From NCBI GenBank assembly GCA_947502265.1, contig CANMZB010000013.1, forward strand, positions 1 to 64,000: a stretch of 64,000 nt of DNA, in the 5' to 3' direction. The notes beneath the pieces are model-generated. The model was not told the origin of the DNA, did not search any database, and worked only from the letters and a program-made list of their open reading frames with translations. Source of the stretch: an uncultured Sulfitobacter sp. Lineage in GTDB: Bacteria > Pseudomonadota > Alphaproteobacteria > Rhodobacterales > Rhodobacteraceae. Positions 46,597-55,022 of the stretch are shown in pieces. How positions within the stretch are numbered: position 1 is the first letter of the stretch; each line of letters opens with the position of its first letter. The position numbers and the translations under genes were made by a program.

Positions 46597-46613
46597 GAAA
46601 CTCTCCTCGACTA

Positions 46614-46641
46614 AAACGGGTGCGCCCGTGACAGGCGCACC
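46614..46641 (-). terminator. Terminator between tupA and the ModA-like gene
   Basis: On the minus strand GGTGCGCC and GGCGCACC pair perfectly around a 7-base loop, followed by CGTTTTAG. It would end or attenuate the tupBCA transcript just before the fourth gene. Confidence 0.65.
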
Positions 46642-46652
46642 TTTTCGTCAGA

Positions 46653-47477
46653 TTATTTTGCGTTCGGGAAAAACAGCTGCTGGCCGTCAACCTTGTAAGA
46701 CGCAATCGCTTCCTGCCCTGCGTCGGACAACACCCAGTCGACGAACTGCTGCGCAGACTCGGTCTTTACGTTGGGATGCTTTTCGGCGTTCACGAGGATG
46801 ATACCATACTGGTTGAACATCTTTTCGTCACCTTCGATCGCGATCTGGTAATCGCCTTTGTTGCCAAAGCTGATCCATGTCGCGCGGTCGGTCATGATGT
46901 AGGCGTTCATGCCGGTGCCGGTGTTCAGCGTGGCCCCCATGCCCGAACCGGTTTCGCGATACCAACCACCCGATGCCGCGTTAACGTCGATGCCCGCGTC
47001 TTTCCACAGGCGCAACTCGGCCTTGTGCGTGCCGCTGTCATCGCCGCGCGAAGCGAAGGGCGACTCGGTTTCGGCAATTTTGGACATGGCGGCGGCAACA
47101 TCGGACATGCCTGTCACGCCAGCCGGATCAGCAGGAGGGCCGACGATGACAAAGTCATTATACATCACATCGCTGCGGCTAACTCCGTTGCCACCGGCCA
47201 CGAATTTCTCTTCTGATGCTTTGGCGTGGACGAACAGCACATCACCGTCGCCATTTTCGGCGTTCTTGATCGCCTGACCTGTGCCAACAGCGACGACCCG
47301 CACGTCAATCCCCGTCTCGTCGCGAAACATTGGCAGGATGTAATCGAACAGCCCCGAGTTCTGGGTCGAGGTCGTGGACTGGACGATGATAAAATCGTCC
47401 TGAGCGGTGGCGGGGCCGGACAGGCCGAGCGCCAGAAGGCCCGCTGTAGCCAAGCCGAGGAAATTGCGTCTGAACAT
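46653..47477 (-). CDS. tupA: Tungstate-binding protein TupA
   Basis: A 274-residue periplasmic protein with a signal peptide ending in TAQ or ATA (about 25). The tungstate-specific STTSTQNSGLFDYILP near 34-49 provides the T-T-S-T oxyanion loop, followed by AVGTGQAIKNAENGDGDVL and the RGDDSGTHKAE segment with the conserved Arg. TupA proteins prefer tungstate over molybdate strongly. AAAGGA lies 8 bases before the ATG. Tungsten here may supply the formate dehydrogenase. Confidence 0.9.
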   Translation of the reverse strand: MFRRNFLGLATAGLLALGLSGPATAQDDFIIVQSTTSTQNSGLFDYILPMFRDETGIDVRVVAVGTGQAIKNAENGDGDVLFVHAKASEEKFVAGGNGVSRSDVMYNDFVIVGPPADPAGVTGMSDVAAAMSKIAETESPFASRGDDSGTHKAELRLWKDAGIDVNAASGGWYRETGSGMGATLNTGTGMNAYIMTDRATWISFGNKGDYQIAIEGDEKMFNQYGIILVNAEKHPNVKTESAQQFVDWVLSDAGQEAIASYKVDGQQLFFPNAK

Positions 47478-47507
47478 GGTGATATTCCTTTATGTTACAG
47501 TTTGGTT

Positions 47508-48293
47508 TCAGGATGTGGGAGTGAGGAACAGCCGACCGCCAAGCCACGCCTGCGCAGCCTCCGAGCGGGGCTGGTCCAGCACCCGCCCGACGGAACCGGT
47601 TTCGGCAATCCGTCCGCCGTGCAGGAAAACCAGATCATCGCCCAGCCTGCGGGCCTGACCTGCGTCGTGGGTGACGAGAATGATCGTGGCGCCGCTTTCA
47701 CGGGCGCCCCGAATCAGCTGTTCGATGGCCAGCGTCGAGGCGGGATCAAGGCTCGCCGTTGGTTCGTCGAGAAACAGGATGCGCGGCGCGCAGATCAGGG
47801 CGCGCGCGACTGCAAGGCGTTGCTGCTCTCCGCCTGACAGAACACGGGCCGGTTTGTCCTTTAGGTGTTCCAGACGGGCGAGCGCGATTGTTTCGGCCTC
47901 GCGCGCCTTGCGTTCTGCCCGTGGCACACCACGCACAGAGAGCGCAAAACGCAGGTTCGCGGCGACAGAACGGCGCAGCATGACAGGGCGTTGGAACACC
48001 ATTGCCTGCTCTTGTCGCGCGGCGCGGTCCAGCGGTCGGCCACGCCAGAAAAGAGTTCCCGAAGTCGGGACGATCAAGCCGTGCAGCAGCCTTAGAAGCA
48101 GGCTTTTTCCGCTGCCATTAGCGCCCATGACAACTGTGCAGCGACCGGGTGAAATGCCCAGATCAACAGCGTCGATCAACCGCTGTCCGCCTGCATCGAA
48201 ACACAGACCTTGCGCAGATAAAAGCGCCGTCGGAGCGGCGACATCGTTGTGCGCGGTATGATCATCGTGCATGTTGATGGTGGCCTCAAACAT
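47508..48293 (-). CDS. tupC: Tungstate ABC transporter ATP-binding protein TupC
   Basis: A 261-residue ATPase. Motifs are Walker A GANGSGKSLLLRLLHG, Q-loop FQRPVMLRRSVAANLRFAL, signature LSGGEQQRLAVARAL and Walker B RILFLDEPTASLD. It overlaps the permease gene by 8 bases and is followed by tupA. The His-rich start (MHDDHTAHND) is unusual and might bind metal or be chance. Confidence 0.88.
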   Translation of the reverse strand: MFEATINMHDDHTAHNDVAAPTALLSAQGLCFDAGGQRLIDAVDLGISPGRCTVVMGANGSGKSLLLRLLHGLIVPTSGTLFWRGRPLDRAARQEQAMVFQRPVMLRRSVAANLRFALSVRGVPRAERKAREAETIALARLEHLKDKPARVLSGGEQQRLAVARALICAPRILFLDEPTASLDPASTLAIEQLIRGARESGATIILVTHDAGQARRLGDDLVFLHGGRIAETGSVGRVLDQPRSEAAQAWLGGRLFLTPTS

Positions 48294-48993
48294 AGGCCGC
48301 CCTTGCTGCCGTACCGCGAATGGCCATCAATAGCCCGTTCACGATCACCGCAATCGTTAGCAAAATAAGGCCAAGGGCCAGCGCCAGTTGCAGGTTCCCC
48401 TTGGAGGTTTCCAGCGCGATCGTCGTTGTCATCACGCGGGTGACATGGTTGATATTGCCGCCGACGATAATGACTGCGCCAACCTCGGCCACCGCCCGCC
48501 CGAATCCTGCAAGGGCGACGGTCAGGAGGCTGTATCGCGCATCCCAAAGCAGTGCGAGCACGCGGTCAAGCGGGCGGACACCAAGCGATGCGAACTGCTC
48601 GGCATACTCGTTATAAAGGTCTTCGATCACCTGACGGGTCAGCGCCGCAACGATGGGTGTCACCAGAATGGTTTGCGCCACGATCATCGCCGTGGGCGTA
48701 TACAGCAGGCCCAATACGCCCATCGGACCTGATGCAGACAACATCAGATAAACCAGCAGGCCGACGACCACCGGCGGCAGACCCATCAGCGTGTTCATCG
48801 CGACGATCACACCATTGCGCATCGGAAAGCGGAACGCGCCGACAATCGCCCCCAAGGGAAACCCGATCAGACAGGCCGCCGCGACCGCCGTCAGGGTCAC
48901 ACGCAACGACAGGACGATAATTTCGATCACGTCCGGATCCCACGACACGATAAGCTCCACCGCCTCGATCAAGATCGCAGAAAAGCTCTCCAT
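48286..48993 (-). CDS. tupB: Tungstate ABC transporter permease TupB
   Basis: A 235-residue, six-helix permease from the ATG at 48993 (GGAG-like site upstream). The frame is open to 49359, but that part lacks homology. The EAA loop is at EQFASLGVRPLDRVLALLWDARYSLL, and the family motif GRAVAEVGAVIIVGGNI lies near 180. First gene of the tupBCA unit and divergent from trmO across 190 bases in which I see no clear operator. Confidence 0.88.
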   Translation of the reverse strand: MESFSAILIEAVELIVSWDPDVIEIIVLSLRVTLTAVAAACLIGFPLGAIVGAFRFPMRNGVIVAMNTLMGLPPVVVGLLVYLMLSASGPMGVLGLLYTPTAMIVAQTILVTPIVAALTRQVIEDLYNEYAEQFASLGVRPLDRVLALLWDARYSLLTVALAGFGRAVAEVGAVIIVGGNINHVTRVMTTTIALETSKGNLQLALALGLILLTIAVIVNGLLMAIRGTAARAAYV

Positions 48994-49183
48994 GATGCGC
49001 TCCGTTTCCCATTTGTTGGGAAATTTTACACAATAACAACTGATAATCCATCCCAATTCGGGAGGATTTCGGTCAATCTGTCGATGCAAGGCATGTTGTG
49101 TCGCAATTGCAAAGAAAAGGCGCGCCCCAATCGGGCGCAAATTTGTCGCAGACGGAACGGGCAGAGGTGATACAAGGGGGCCG

Positions 49184-49675
49184 ATGAGGAAAGGACAAAC
49201 CGTGACCCCCAAACCGTCCGGCATCCGCGCCCATGAGGTTCGCGTCGATCTACCCGAGGCGCGCGATGCGCAGATCCGTTTTATCGGGCGTATCCATACG
49301 CCTTCGACCAAACGCAGCGATTGCCCCAGACAGGGGGCGCTGGACGGTCCGGTTTGCAAGGTTGAATTGTTCGAGCCGTGGGGTGCGGCGTTGAAAGGTC
49401 TGGAGGAATACGCGCATATCGAGCTGCTTTATTGGCTCGATCAGGCGCGAAGGGATCTGGTGGTGCAAAATCCGGCCTCGAACGGCAGGACTTTCGGCAC
49501 TTTTGCGCTGCGCTCCCCGGTGCGGCCCAATCCGGTTGGCATCTCGGTGGTGCGGCTGGAGTCTATCGACGGATTGACGCTGGATGTCCGGGGGCTGGAT
49601 TGCCTCGACGGTACGCCGCTGATCGACATCAAACCCGAGCGTCGCGCGTTTACACCAAAAGCAAGCCCCAAATAG
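49184..49675 (+). CDS. trmO: tRNA (t6A37) N6-methyltransferase TrmO
   Basis: A 163-residue SAM-dependent enzyme of the TsaA/YaeB family that methylates t6A37 in tRNA-Thr. Motifs are IRFIGRIHTP near 29, GLEEYAHIELLYWLDQAR near 76 and RSPVRPNPVGISVVRL near 109. A GTG at 49202 has the stronger ribosome binding site (GAGGAAAGG), so the protein may start six residues later. This family often neighbours Mo/W genes. It is followed with no gap by the 108-bp repeat. Confidence 0.88.
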   Translation: MRKGQTVTPKPSGIRAHEVRVDLPEARDAQIRFIGRIHTPSTKRSDCPRQGALDGPVCKVELFEPWGAALKGLEEYAHIELLYWLDQARRDLVVQNPASNGRTFGTFALRSPVRPNPVGISVVRLESIDGLTLDVRGLDCLDGTPLIDIKPERRAFTPKASPK

Positions 49676-49783
49676 CTAAAGCGTCCCGCCTTTGACCTGA
49701 GGCACCTCTTGTCGCCAGTGTTCCGAGAACGCCGAAGGCGTGGCAGGGTGTTGGTGATTCAAGTTTAAGGCGGGGCGTTCTAG
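49676..49783. repeat. 108-bp MITE-like repeat, copy A
   Basis: It starts CTAAAGCGTCCCGCC and ends GGCGGGGCGTTCTAG. The ends are imperfect inverted repeats over roughly 25 bases. By eye about 92 of 108 bases match copy B at 61672-61779, with no gaps. It begins directly after the trmO stop, and its final CTAG supplies the TAG stop of the convergent DUF6505 gene. Size, inverted ends and absence of an ORF fit a miniature inverted-repeat element or a conserved intergenic hairpin acting as a two-way terminator. Confidence 0.75.
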
Positions 49784-50268
49784 TGGTGCGGATCGTCCAG
49801 TTCCGCGTGGATCGCGAATTGCTCAAGCCCTGCGGCCTGTGCCTCGATCGCGCGATAGGATTCGCGCACACCCGCCTGCGTAAGTTCGCGGGCAACGGTC
49901 AGCAGGGTGTTTGCGTCATGTTCGTCGCACAGATCTGCCATTTGCGACAACTCCTCCAACGCGACATTGCGGGCGGCCTCCAGCGACGGTGCGCCGTAAA
50001 TGTCGACGAAATGCTGCGCCAGAAGGTTGGCCAGCATCTCGCGTTCGGCAGGTTCGATCCGGGTGATCGCGACAAAGGTGACACGGCCAAAGGTCTCGCA
50101 CCCCAACCAGCCGTTGGCAAAGGCCTGACGCGCCTTGCCGGACAGATCGGCATCGGACCAGTTGGAAAACTCGAAGCCGCCGGAAATGCACCATTCTCCG
50201 GTGCGGGCCGGATTGTGGAAAACGCGGGTGTCGCTTTCGTCAAAATGAATCGCGCGGGCAAGTTTCAT
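49780..50268 (-). CDS. DUF6505-type protein of the formate dehydrogenase maturation arm
   Basis: A 162-residue soluble protein that I associate with DUF6505 (recall). It starts MKLARAIHFDESDTRVF and contains GEWCISGGFEFSNW and FVAITRIEPAEREMLANLL. No catalytic motif is evident. It is the last gene of a five-gene minus-strand unit and is coupled to the upstream ligase-like gene (4-base overlap). Its stop lies in the repeat. Confidence 0.7.
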   Translation of the reverse strand: MKLARAIHFDESDTRVFHNPARTGEWCISGGFEFSNWSDADLSGKARQAFANGWLGCETFGRVTFVAITRIEPAEREMLANLLAQHFVDIYGAPSLEAARNVALEELSQMADLCDEHDANTLLTVARELTQAGVRESYRAIEAQAAGLEQFAIHAELDDPHH

Positions 50269-50969
50269 GCGGGCTCCGTCAGTAGGGCAGTCAGGGGGAT
50301 CAGGCGCGAACCGTCACCGGTTTTCAACAGCAGGCCAAGGTTTTCATCAATCCCGATGAAAGTTCCGCGATGTCCGGCAATTGTCATTTCTGTGTCGCGC
50401 CCATGCGCCACGCCAAGCCAGTTGCGATGCAGCCGCGCAGGTCCGTCGTCGGCCCATGCGTTGATCTCGACCAGCGTGTGCCGCACCCACGCCTCAAGCA
50501 GAATAATCGGGTCCACCTCGCCGCACCCTTCGGCATAAAGGGCGGTCGCGTCGGGGGTCAAGCCGGTGTCTTGCGAGGGCGGCCAAAGCTCAAGCGACAG
50601 GCCAACGACCAGCCATGCCGGAACGGTATCGGGGTCAGGGTCGGAGGCGGCGATTTTCAGGTCACCGCAATGACCGCCATTAAGGTAGATTTCACCGCCC
50701 CAGCCCAGATGCACAGCCACTTCGGGCGGGCCAATCGCACCGAGCGCATTTTGAAAACCCGCCCCGCAAAGGGGCAGCATGCAGGCGGCATCGCGCAAAT
50801 TCACCTCGGGGGCGAAAACAATTGCGGCGCGCAGGCGGTCATGGGCCAGATCGTATGTCACCAGCCCCGCATCGCACACGCCCTGCGCCTGCGCACACGC
50901 CAGCGCGAACGGATCAGCGCCGCCCGCATCAAGGCCCGAGAAAAGCGGAGGGAAGGACGGCTGTGTCAT
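50265..50969 (-). CDS. Biotin/lipoate ligase-like protein, DUF4444 type
   Basis: A 234-residue protein with a lipoate/biotin protein ligase-like fold: VTYDLAHDRLRAAIVFAPEV near 35-54, GWGGEIYLNGGHCGDLKIAA near 90-109 and the C-terminal GRDTEMTIAGHRGTFIGIDE like the BPL C-domain. Coupled by 4-base overlaps to mrp upstream and DUF6505 downstream. The Fe-S and molybdoenzyme setting suggests a specialised acyltransferase or a non-catalytic assembly role, not general biotinylation. Confidence 0.72.
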   Translation of the reverse strand: MTQPSFPPLFSGLDAGGADPFALACAQAQGVCDAGLVTYDLAHDRLRAAIVFAPEVNLRDAACMLPLCGAGFQNALGAIGPPEVAVHLGWGGEIYLNGGHCGDLKIAASDPDPDTVPAWLVVGLSLELWPPSQDTGLTPDATALYAEGCGEVDPIILLEAWVRHTLVEINAWADDGPARLHRNWLGVAHGRDTEMTIAGHRGTFIGIDENLGLLLKTGDGSRLIPLTALLTEPA

Positions 50970-52033
50970 GCGTGGCCGAGCGCGATCAACTGCTGTGCGA
51001 CTGCGCGGAACCCCGCCGCCTGCGCGCTGTCGGGTTTGGAAACCACAATCGGCGCACCGCCATCGGCGGCCAGCCGGATATCAAGATGCAGCGGGATTTC
51101 CGCCAGCAGTGGCACACCAAGCTTGGCAGCCTCCGCGGCGACTCCACCATGGCCAAAAACATGTTCCTCGTGGCCGCATTGCGAGCAGACATGAGTGGAC
51201 ATATTTTCGATCATGCCAATGATCGGGGTGCCAAGCTGATTGAACATGTCGATCCCCTTGCGAGCGTCGATAAGCGCCACGTCCTGCGGCGTCGAGACGA
51301 TGATCGCGCCTTCAAGCTGTGCCTTTTGCGCCAGCGTCATTTGCACATCGCCGGTGCCGGGCGGCAGATCCACGATCAGCACATCAAGCGCGCCCCATTG
51401 AACCTGCGTCAGCATTTGCTGCAAGGCCCCCATCAGCATCGGACCGCGCCAGACGACGGCCTGGTCGTCGTTTGTCATCAGGCCAAGCGACATCATCGTC
51501 ACGCCGAAATTGCGCATCGGCAGGATCGTCTTACCGTCCGGCGACGAGGGGCGCCCCGATACGCCCAACATACGCGGCTGTGAAGGGCCGTAGACATCAG
51601 CGTCAAGCAGGCCAACGCGCCGCCCTTCAGCTGCCAGCGCGCAGGCGAGGTTGGCCGAGACAGTGGATTTACCCACGCCACCCTTGCCCGACGCCACCGC
51701 GATGATGCGTTCGATGCCGGGTATTTTTTGCGGCCCGGCAGGTTCCGCCGGGCGGTTCAGCTTCAGGTCGGGCGGCGCGGCGGGGGCGCTGTGCGCCGTC
51801 ATCACGACGGCCAGCTTCTCAACGCCGGGCAAGGCCTTTACCCTGGCCTCGACGTCGTCCTTGAGTTTACCGTACGCGGCTGTATGGTTGGCGCTCACCT
51901 CCAGCACAAAGCGCACCGCACCGTTCTCGACGGTAAGCGCCTTGACCAGTCCGGCATCCACCAGCGACGTGCCACTGACCGGATCCGTGAGCTTTTGCAG
52001 CACGGACAGCACATCCTCGCGGGTAAGTGTCAT
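50966..52033 (-). CDS. Mrp/ApbC-family P-loop Fe-S carrier
   Basis: A 355-residue protein. An N-terminal MIP18-type domain (about 1-80, LTDPVSGTSLVDAGLVK) is followed by a deviant Walker A AVASGKGGVGKSTVSANLA near 113, DADVYGPSQPRML, and the cluster-binding SQCGHEEHVFG (CxxC type) near 285. Mrp/ApbC/Ind1 proteins carry Fe-S clusters to targets such as complex I. It neighbours a large Fe-S protein and formate dehydrogenase, so it probably loads their clusters. Confidence 0.9.
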   Translation of the reverse strand: MTLTREDVLSVLQKLTDPVSGTSLVDAGLVKALTVENGAVRFVLEVSANHTAAYGKLKDDVEARVKALPGVEKLAVVMTAHSAPAAPPDLKLNRPAEPAGPQKIPGIERIIAVASGKGGVGKSTVSANLACALAAEGRRVGLLDADVYGPSQPRMLGVSGRPSSPDGKTILPMRNFGVTMMSLGLMTNDDQAVVWRGPMLMGALQQMLTQVQWGALDVLIVDLPPGTGDVQMTLAQKAQLEGAIIVSTPQDVALIDARKGIDMFNQLGTPIIGMIENMSTHVCSQCGHEEHVFGHGGVAAEAAKLGVPLLAEIPLHLDIRLAADGGAPIVVSKPDSAQAAGFRAVAQQLIALGHA

Positions 52034-52040
52034 GTCTGGA

Positions 52041-52229
52041 TCAACCCTTGATCGTGCCGGTCACTACATGCTCCAGATCGACGCCATCGACGGTCAGGAC
52101 CATACGCGCTTCGAACTGTTTGCCTGCTGTGCCGTCCGTCTTGCGGAACGATTCTTCGATCGCCTGTTGCGAGGTCACACCGACCTGCTTGAGGAACTTG
52201 CGCATGGACATGTTGAAATCTTCGCTCAT
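52041..52229 (-). CDS. DUF6494-type small protein
   Basis: A 62-residue protein (MSEDFNMSMRKFLKQVGVTS start) with an ideal AAGGAG site. FEARMVLTVDGVDLEHVVTG forms its C-terminal strands. I associate it with DUF6494 (recall). Conserved in position between mrp and the large Fe-S gene; function unknown. Confidence 0.75.
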   Translation of the reverse strand: MSEDFNMSMRKFLKQVGVTSQQAIEESFRKTDGTAGKQFEARMVLTVDGVDLEHVVTGTIKG

Positions 52230-52262
52230 CGTCGTCTCCTTTTCGGGGTTTGCCGTTAGTTA

Positions 52263-54218
52263 TCAGTGGTCTTTGCGCTTGGACAGGTAGTCATCGGTGG
52301 TGCGCACGGCGGGGCGCTCGGGGCCGGTGAACGGGTTGTCCTGCGAATGAAATTGCGCCTGAACGCGGCAATTGTCGCACATCTGGATCATCCGGGCGGT
52401 GGCAGGGTTGGCGAACATCGAGTGTTTGCCCGCCAGCTTTTCCATGATCCGCTCGACCGTGGATTTGACGCCGAACAGGCTGCCACATTCGACGCAGGCA
52501 AAGGGCTCTTCCTCGTGCAGCACTACCTGCGACAGGGCCGCGTCGGTCAGGTTAAGCTGCGGTCGCAAGGTGATCGCGTTCTCGGGGCAGACATTGGCAC
52601 AAAGACCGCATTGCAGGCAGGCATCTTCCTGAAACCGCAACTGCGGCATATCAGGGTTGTCAACCAGCGCGCCGGACGGGCAAAGCGAGGCGCAGGCGAG
52701 GCACAGCGTGCAGGCATTTGTATCGACAAGCACCGCGCCATAAGGCGCGTGGGCGGGCAGGGGTGTTACCGTTGTTTCCGGCAAAAGCGCCTTGGCGGCG
52801 AGGCGGGTGATCTGGCGGCGCGAGCCTTGCGGCAAAATCGGGGTAATGGCCGGATCGGGCAATGCTTTGCGGTTGAACAGATGGTCGCAAAGCGCGTCAG
52901 GGTCTGTGAAATCAAGCAAGGTAACGGTGTCATCCGCGCCCATGGCGGCGGCGAGGCCGGCCTGCGCTTGCAGCACCTCGCGGTCGCTCTTGGGGGCGAG
53001 CAGGACGTCCACACCGGCAAATCCGCTGGCCAGCGCCGCGAGCATTTCGGCATGGCCAAACATCGCCAGCGCGTCGATCTCCAACGGAATAACATGCGCG
53101 GGCAGACCATCGCCGTAGCGCGCGGCAAGGCTGATCATCTCGGTGCCGTGGGCGTCATGCACCAGAAGCCTGCCCGCCTGACCGCCTGCTTTGCGATAGG
53201 CAGAGGCCAGCGTGCCGATGCGGCGAAAAACATGATCGACCGGCGGCGCGTCATAGCTGATTGCGCCGGACGGACAGACCGCCGAACACGCACCGCAGCC
53301 CGCACAAATCATCGGATCAATGCGCACATGCTCTCCCGCGGGCAGGATCGCGCCTGTGGGGCAGACATCGAGACAGTTCGAGCAGGCGGGCTGCTCGGCG
53401 CGCGAATGGGCGCACAGCGATGGCTCCAGCCGGATATGAAGCGGTTTCTCGAAGGTGCCAACCATCTGGCTGGCGGCAAGGATGGCATCGGCAACCGCAG
53501 GCAGGCTTGCAGGGTCGGCGCGCAGGTATCCATCACGTTTGTCGGGGGCAGGGAACAGGGGCGTGTCGCCGGTCAGGTCAAGGATCAGGTCACATTCGGA
53601 GCGCGCGCCGTCGCGCGCCTCTGTCAGGGCCGGTGCGCCGCGCCCGCCGGGGAGTACCTGTTGGAACGCATCAATCACGATGTCGAATTGACCAAGCGTA
53701 CCTGCGGCGCGGCGCAGGTGTCCGACGCAGCAATCATAACCGGCCATCGCGGGCAGGTCCGTCGCGTCCGGCACAAGCACCGTTACCGCCAGAATATCGG
53801 CCAGTTTTGCCGCAGCAGCAAAGGCAACATCAGGCGCGCCGGTAATCAGGCAAATGCCGTCAGAAACAATATCAACGGTCTTGGGGTCAGGGTGCGTCAA
53901 TGCGGCATCGGCCACCAAAGCGGCCATTTTCGCGTTTGTGTCGGCGGTATCGCTGGTCCAGCCCGCGCGATCGCGTAAATCGACAAACTCCGGCACGGGT
54001 GCGCTGATCTCGTCGGCCAGATCAGAGAAGCGGGCGGCTTCCTGCTGGCAGGCGATCATGACATCTCCGGGCCCCATCGCTGCGGCGGCAAGGTCAATTT
54101 GGGACTGGCACAGCGCGGTATGCATCCGCGAACATTCAACGCCCGTCGCCGCGCTCAATGCGGCGGCGTCAATGGTCTGAGTACCAAGACAATCACAGAT
54201 CAGCAGAGTTTTTTTCAT
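52263..54218 (-). CDS. Large multi-cluster ferredoxin-like protein of the formate dehydrogenase cluster
   Basis: A 651-residue soluble protein from the ATG at 54218 (GAGGTGA site). The N-terminal part has scattered cysteines and a VDLRDRAGWTSD segment recalling the start of HdrA-like proteins. Then come two ferredoxin modules, CSNCLDVCPTGAI with CAGCGACSAVCPSGAI (about 285-330) and CTLCLACASLCPSGAL with CLQCGLCANVCPENAI (about 510-565). A C-terminal pair CVECG / CDNC (about 590-630) looks like a metal site. Up to four [4Fe-4S] clusters are expected. It is divergent from the FDH genes and might transfer electrons or clusters. Confidence 0.82.
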   Translation of the reverse strand: MKKTLLICDCLGTQTIDAAALSAATGVECSRMHTALCQSQIDLAAAAMGPGDVMIACQQEAARFSDLADEISAPVPEFVDLRDRAGWTSDTADTNAKMAALVADAALTHPDPKTVDIVSDGICLITGAPDVAFAAAAKLADILAVTVLVPDATDLPAMAGYDCCVGHLRRAAGTLGQFDIVIDAFQQVLPGGRGAPALTEARDGARSECDLILDLTGDTPLFPAPDKRDGYLRADPASLPAVADAILAASQMVGTFEKPLHIRLEPSLCAHSRAEQPACSNCLDVCPTGAILPAGEHVRIDPMICAGCGACSAVCPSGAISYDAPPVDHVFRRIGTLASAYRKAGGQAGRLLVHDAHGTEMISLAARYGDGLPAHVIPLEIDALAMFGHAEMLAALASGFAGVDVLLAPKSDREVLQAQAGLAAAMGADDTVTLLDFTDPDALCDHLFNRKALPDPAITPILPQGSRRQITRLAAKALLPETTVTPLPAHAPYGAVLVDTNACTLCLACASLCPSGALVDNPDMPQLRFQEDACLQCGLCANVCPENAITLRPQLNLTDAALSQVVLHEEEPFACVECGSLFGVKSTVERIMEKLAGKHSMFANPATARMIQMCDNCRVQAQFHSQDNPFTGPERPAVRTTDDYLSKRKDH

Positions 54219-54383
54219 TTGGTCACCTCGCCGCAATATAGGTAGGATGGAATGGCGGCAGATGAAAGGCGGTCCGGCGGATTTCCGGGATCATTTTTGA
54301 CCTGACGCCGCAGGGGGCGATGAATTGCTGCGGTGCAGCTTGGAAAAAGCAGGTTTGCGCACCTGCAAAAGCGACAAGCCCCT

Positions 54384-54410
54384 TTGAATTTACCCGAAAA
54401 TCAGTATAAT
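54384..54410 (+). promoter_or_regulatory. Candidate sigma-70 promoter of the formate dehydrogenase operon
   Basis: TATAAT at 54405-54410 is a perfect -10 hexamer with TTGAAT at 54384 as a possible -35 (spacing 15, shorter than ideal). Transcription would start near 54417, 12 bases before the DUF3305 ATG. No FNR box is visible in the 210-base divergent gap. Confidence 0.4.
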
Positions 54411-54428
54411 GGCAGTGATTCATCGTTC

Positions 54429-55022
54429 ATGTGCCAGCCAGCGGGTGCCAGCTTGTCTTTCGTTTTCCCTCATTCCCAATCTATCCCCCTCGGGGTTGTA
54501 GTGCGTAAATCGCCCGGCGTGACGCGGTGGGCGAAATGGGCGTGGCGGGCGGTTGGCATTTTGCCGGGGGCCGGCCCTGCGGATTGGGCGGTTTTGCGCC
54601 AGGACGGGGAGGTGCAGGAATTTCATGCCGCGACCTTGCCGTTGGAATTATACGTTTCGGACACCGAAGCATATATGCACGAATTACAGACCCGCGAGCC
54701 ATCCGTTTACGTCGTGCTGAGCCCTGATGAGGGATCGGTGCAGATGCCGTGGAAAGTGTCGCTTGTCACTGCTTCGCCTTATGAGGGGCAGGATTACTGC
54801 GACTCGGCTGAGGTGATGGTCGAGAGGGTGTCTATGCCCGACGGGATGCAGGCGTGGGTTGCGGATTTTGTGAACCGCCATCACGAGGAAGAGGCATTTG
54901 TAAAGCGCAAGCGCAGGAATTGGCGCGCGCAAGAGGGCGAGGATGGTATCGGCGATCCGCGTATTGCAAAAGACAGCGACGTTTACAGTTCTCCTAGCCG
55001 CCGCAAGGAGGTGCTGAGTTGA
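54429..55022 (+). CDS. DUF3305 protein, formate dehydrogenase accessory
   Basis: A 197-residue protein with SIPLGVVVRKSPGVTRWAKWAW near 19-40, the DUF3305 hallmark, and a basic C-terminal tail. The ATG at 54429 lacks a good ribosome binding site and a TTG at 54453 is an alternative; the inferred promoter argues against anything further upstream. DUF3305 and DUF3306 genes accompany formate dehydrogenase in proteobacteria, with roles in assembly still unassigned. It overlaps DUF3306 by 4 bases. Confidence 0.82.
   Translation: MCQPAGASLSFVFPHSQSIPLGVVVRKSPGVTRWAKWAWRAVGILPGAGPADWAVLRQDGEVQEFHAATLPLELYVSDTEAYMHELQTREPSVYVVLSPDEGSVQMPWKVSLVTASPYEGQDYCDSAEVMVERVSMPDGMQAWVADFVNRHHEEEAFVKRKRRNWRAQEGEDGIGDPRIAKDSDVYSSPSRRKEVLS

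Noticed and set aside
52266-53978. 570-codon plus-strand ORF opposite the large Fe-S protein
   Set aside because: The minus-strand reading has conserved ferredoxin motifs; this one is a mirror artefact.
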